From the NCBI RefSeq assembly GCF_902506195.1, contig NZ_LR732817.1:761147-825146 (forward strand): a stretch of DNA of 64,000 nucleotides. The letters are read 5' to 3'. Source of the DNA: Citricoccus sp. K5. Its GTDB lineage: Bacteria > Actinomycetota > Actinomycetes > Actinomycetales > Micrococcaceae. Below the pieces are notes generated by a model. The model was not told the origin of the DNA. It saw only the letters and a program-made list of their open reading frames with translations, and searched no databases. The first letter of the stretch is position 1; the number at the start of each line of letters is the position of its first letter. Position numbers and translations under genes: made by a program. Shown here in pieces: positions 62,201-64,000 of the stretch.

Positions 62201-64000
62201 CACCACCGCGGGGACGGAGGGTGATGGACAGGTCCAGTTTGGCGTGGCCGGTGGATTCCGAGGGCAACGGCGTGGCCGTGACGCCGGGAAGCTCCGGCAC
62301 CAGGTCGGTGGGCTCCTCGACCGAGAGCATGGTCTGGAACAGCGGATGACGGCCCAGCCGGCGTTCGGGGGAGAGCTCCTCCACGATCTGCTCGAAGGGC
62401 ACCTGTTCGTCCTCCAGCGCCTCCAGCGTGACCTGACGGGCCAGGTCCACGGCCTCTGCGAAGCTGAGCCGGCCCTCCTGCAGTGACAGCCGCAGCGGAA
62501 GGGTGTTGACGAAGAACCCCACCATGTCCAGCACGTCCGGGTCGGAGCGGCCGGCGGAGGGTGAACCGATGACGAGGTCGTCGCCGGCCCCGATGCGGTA
62601 CAGGTACGCGGCCAGGGACGCCAGCCAGGCGTGGAAGCCACTGGCGGAACGGCCGGAGGCCACCCGGCCCAGGCGGCCGGCCAGCTCACCGGGAATCTCG
62701 AAGCGGTACTGGGCCGCCGGCTGTGCACCGGTGTCCCGCCGCCGTCCGTCGGCCGGGAGGTCCAGCTCCTGGGGTGCGCCGTCCAGCCGGTGGACCCAGC
62801 GGGCCAGGGCTTCCGGCCCGGTGCCGTCGGCCACCTGGCGCCGGGCGACGTCGGCCATCTGCACCCGCAGCGGCCGGCTCAGGGCGAGACCCGAGGAGAC
62901 CCGGGCCGCATAGGCCGTGGCGAGGTCGCGGACCAGGGGCCGCAGTGACGCCCCGTCAGTGGCGATGTGGTGGATGACCAGCTCCAGCCGCCAGCTCTGC
63001 TCACCCTCCGGGATCAGCGCTGCCCGCAGGGGCGGCTCGTGGGTGAGGTCGAATCCGGCCGTGATGTCCACGGGGCCGTCATCGAACAGCCGATCCGGCA
63101 CGGGGCCGACGCGCTGCACGGGTGAGCCCTGCACTGACGGGTAGACGGTCCGCAAAACCTCGTGGCGCCCGACGACGTCCCGCAAGGCGGCCTCCAGGGC
63201 ATCCGGTTCCAGAGCCCCCTCCAGGCGCATCCGCACCACCACGTTGTACTCGGCGGTGCCCGATTCCAGTTGGTTGAGGAACCACAACCGGGCCTGGCCC
63301 GCGGTCGGCGGCAGCGGAGCTGCCGGGTCATGGGGGTGGGCGTCCACCCACTGGCTGAGGGACACGGTCCCGGCAGATCCGTCCGATCCGGCCGATGTCT
63401 CGACGTCCCGGACCTCGGACCCGTCCCCGCCGGCGGCGGCGAGCATCAGCGCCGGCGTGGGCGCCTCGAACACCGTCCGCAGGGGCAGGTGCAGCCCGGC
63501 CTCCTGCTGCAGGCGTCCCACCAGGGTGACCGCCAGCAGGGAGTGGCCGCCCAAGGCGAAGAAGTCATCGTCCATGCTGACCTCCGTGACGCCGAGCACC
63601 TCGCCCATCACCGAGCACACGGCACGCTCCGCCTCCGTGACGGGCGCCGTGGAAGAGGCTCCGGCCGTTCCATCTCGGAGGTCCGCCAGGGGATCCGGCA
63701 GGGCCGCCTCATCGATCTTCCCGTGGGCGGTCAAGGGCACCACCGGGATCGTCATCGCCCGGGTGGGCACCAAGTAGGGAGGAAGTTCCAGGGCAGCAGC
63801 CCGACGAGCCTCGTCAGGGTCCCGGGAGCCGACCAGCCAGGCCGCCAGCTGTTCGGTCCCGGAGCCACCGGGGGCCACCACCCGCACAATGGCGGACGTC
63901 ACCCCGTCCAGCCGCTCCAGCACGGCCTCGACCTCGGCCGGTTCGATCCGGTAGCCGCGGATCTTGACCTGGCTGTCGTTGCGGCGCAGGAACTCCAGGG
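59238..64000 (-). CDS. Non-ribosomal peptide synthetase, terminal part (5' end outside window)
   Basis: About 1586 residues are visible. Domains in order: the end of an adenylation domain (LRRNDSQVKIRGYRIE, the A8 motif), a carrier (FFALGGHSLLAV), an LCL-type condensation domain (HHIATDG active site; GFFVNTLPLR), a complete adenylation domain (FTSGTTGRPKGV, YGPTEAG, YRTGDLV, RADGQVKIRGHRVE), a carrier (FFDLGGHSFVAQ) and a type I thioesterase (VGWSLGGRLAHA, C-terminal His in ASHDG). My reading of the specificity pocket is D-A-D-E-L-G-L-V-D-K, tentatively closest to Glu/Gln codes. Product unknown; the thioesterase releases it by hydrolysis or cyclisation. Confidence 0.92.
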   Translation of the reverse strand, partial: LEFLRRNDSQVKIRGYRIEPAEVEAVLERLDGVTSAIVRVVAPGGSGTEQLAAWLVGSRDPDEARRAAALELPPYLVPTRAMTIPVVPLTAHGKIDEAALPDPLADLRDGTAGASSTAPVTEAERAVCSVMGEVLGVTEVSMDDDFFALGGHSLLAVTLVGRLQQEAGLHLPLRTVFEAPTPALMLAAAGGDGSEVRDVETSAGSDGSAGTVSLSQWVDAHPHDPAAPLPPTAGQARLWFLNQLESGTAEYNVVVRMRLEGALEPDALEAALRDVVGRHEVLRTVYPSVQGSPVQRVGPVPDRLFDDGPVDITAGFDLTHEPPLRAALIPEGEQSWRLELVIHHIATDGASLRPLVRDLATAYAARVSSGLALSRPLRVQMADVARRQVADGTGPEALARWVHRLDGAPQELDLPADGRRRDTGAQPAAQYRFEIPGELAGRLGRVASGRSASGFHAWLASLAAYLYRIGAGDDLVIGSPSAGRSDPDVLDMVGFFVNTLPLRLSLQEGRLSFAEAVDLARQVTLEALEDEQVPFEQIVEELSPERRLGRHPLFQTMLSVEEPTDLVPELPGVTATPLPSESTGHAKLDLSITLRPRGGDDPTVDAVLEYNSSLFSAAAVRGLMDRWLVFLEEVASAPHRSLAHTPMAGAATRLEPWASEEDAVPVLEHFAQTVRRQPHSTALVDSTEAVDYASLWTRVGALAAGLRARHVRRGDAVALCLPRSVDTVAALLAVWQAGAVAVPVDSTLPSARLADMMADAGTRLVLHGPDSGRAPEDPSTAQIAADAARQAGLAPDQVLGTDQLAQAPAPGTEAAANPSGPGSAPEAPAPGDPAYVIFTSGTTGRPKGVQVPHSALARLLASHRATVMPDAQDAEGAPGARARMAHTTGVGFDAALDPVLWAVAGHEVHVVPDQTRRDPEALVAYFRAHRISAWETTPSYVSAVRSATDLDGYLDDPDTPEVTLLLGGEPVDPELWAWLRRLRRTRSWNLYGPTEAGVDALVAEVAGDPAPELGSPTAAMRAYVLDGRLQPVPAGSTGELWLAGPQLAHGYRGRPGETAARFVPDPFAADGSRMYRTGDLVAARPASGAMTGPETGEDLPAPSTADASGGRLRVRMIGRADGQVKIRGHRVEPAEVESLLRSTGVAAQAVVRARQTDQGTVLVAWVVPAAHGERGVDGAGVVDGGAGGESEDLFRSAVVAALQNRVPAYMVPAAVAVVSEIPLTANGKVDERALPEAQSRSGSGRAPEGRSEQAVAAAFTQVLGVPDVSADDSFFDLGGHSFVAQPTIAALNAALGTTLPVRALFQAPTVAGLAALATSGADSVAASLRPVLPLRPDGRGEPLFAVHPGNGLAWSYSALADRLDTDRPIMGLQMGGISPEAPAEGEPETLAELVDRYVRVIRGIQPDGPYHLVGWSLGGRLAHAIAAALQSAGQRVGLLAVLDAYPAGHSMAGVEDSQALWHAFLAANGVATDPADRLTAASVRDRLQQAGSPLGEVPEDSIDRIVRRFRSIGSLLDATPVPMFEGDLVLFEATRDVPADRPAPESWRCHVSGRVQHHRLAASHDGLLSTAESLRTLTEILQLELP

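Overview
The window is a high-GC (about 70% by eye), gene-dense, fully chromosomal-looking stretch of an actinobacterium, most likely Micrococcales/Micrococcaceae. The evidence is gene content and order: ftsK-pgsA-cinA-clgR-DUF3046-recA-recX-miaB-miaA-dapF, lexA divergent from a LysM SOS gene, a PriA-type hisA, MbtH, a prfB without the programmed frameshift, and many leaderless start sites. No insertion sequence, CRISPR array, rRNA or tRNA gene was seen.

Layout. 1-4962 (+): a molybdenum-hydroxylase locus, cut at the left edge, with a PaoB-like FAD/4Fe-4S subunit, a PaoC-like Mo subunit, a MocA-like cytidylyltransferase and an XdhC-like chaperone, all translationally coupled. 4999-6222 (-): a DUF418-type membrane protein. 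6375-19707 (+): housekeeping block with dapA, RNase J, ftsK, pgsA, cinA, clgR, DUF3046, recA-recX, miaB-miaA and dapF. 19726-24375: an RsmC-like methyltransferase (-), then hflX behind a 346-nt leader, coupled to a DinG-like helicase. 24372-26588: lexA plus a downstream unknown gene (-), divergent from a LysM gene (+) across three evenly spaced SOS boxes. 26699-32860: a 2053-residue membrane-anchored surface protein with Ig-like and FnIII repeats. 32911-37311: hisC-hisB-hisH-small membrane protein-hisA-SseB. 37301-39704 (-): a MarR/FMN reductase/luciferase-like monooxygenase operon. 39899-45189: LURP-one protein, MFS transporter, then a TetR/hydrolase pair divergent from a DrrAB-type ABC exporter across a perfect 14-bp inverted repeat.

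45152-53087: an EssC-like FHA/FtsK ATPase (-) faces a Tad/Flp pilus operon (+: tadA, tadB, tadC, pilin, two TadE-like genes, one TadG-like gene). The intergenic region between them carries a DnaA-box-like inverted pair. 53097-56219 (+): small unknown gene, prfB, a butanediol-dehydrogenase-like gene and an SRPBCC gene. 56216-64000 (-): an NRPS locus reading in from beyond the right edge (the last complete module ends in a thioesterase), followed by mbtH, an ABC exporter pair and an Sfp-type phosphopantetheinyl transferase. These five genes look like one operon for making and exporting a small peptide.

The most interesting signals are the triple SOS-box array, the candidate leaderless leader peptide upstream of hflX, the perfect TetR operator lying over the exporter start codon, the EssC-like ATPase without visible type VII partners beside a Tad locus, and the terminal NRPS locus. 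Six genes plus the hflX leader ORF share a TANNNT-N6/7-start arrangement that predicts leaderless mRNAs.
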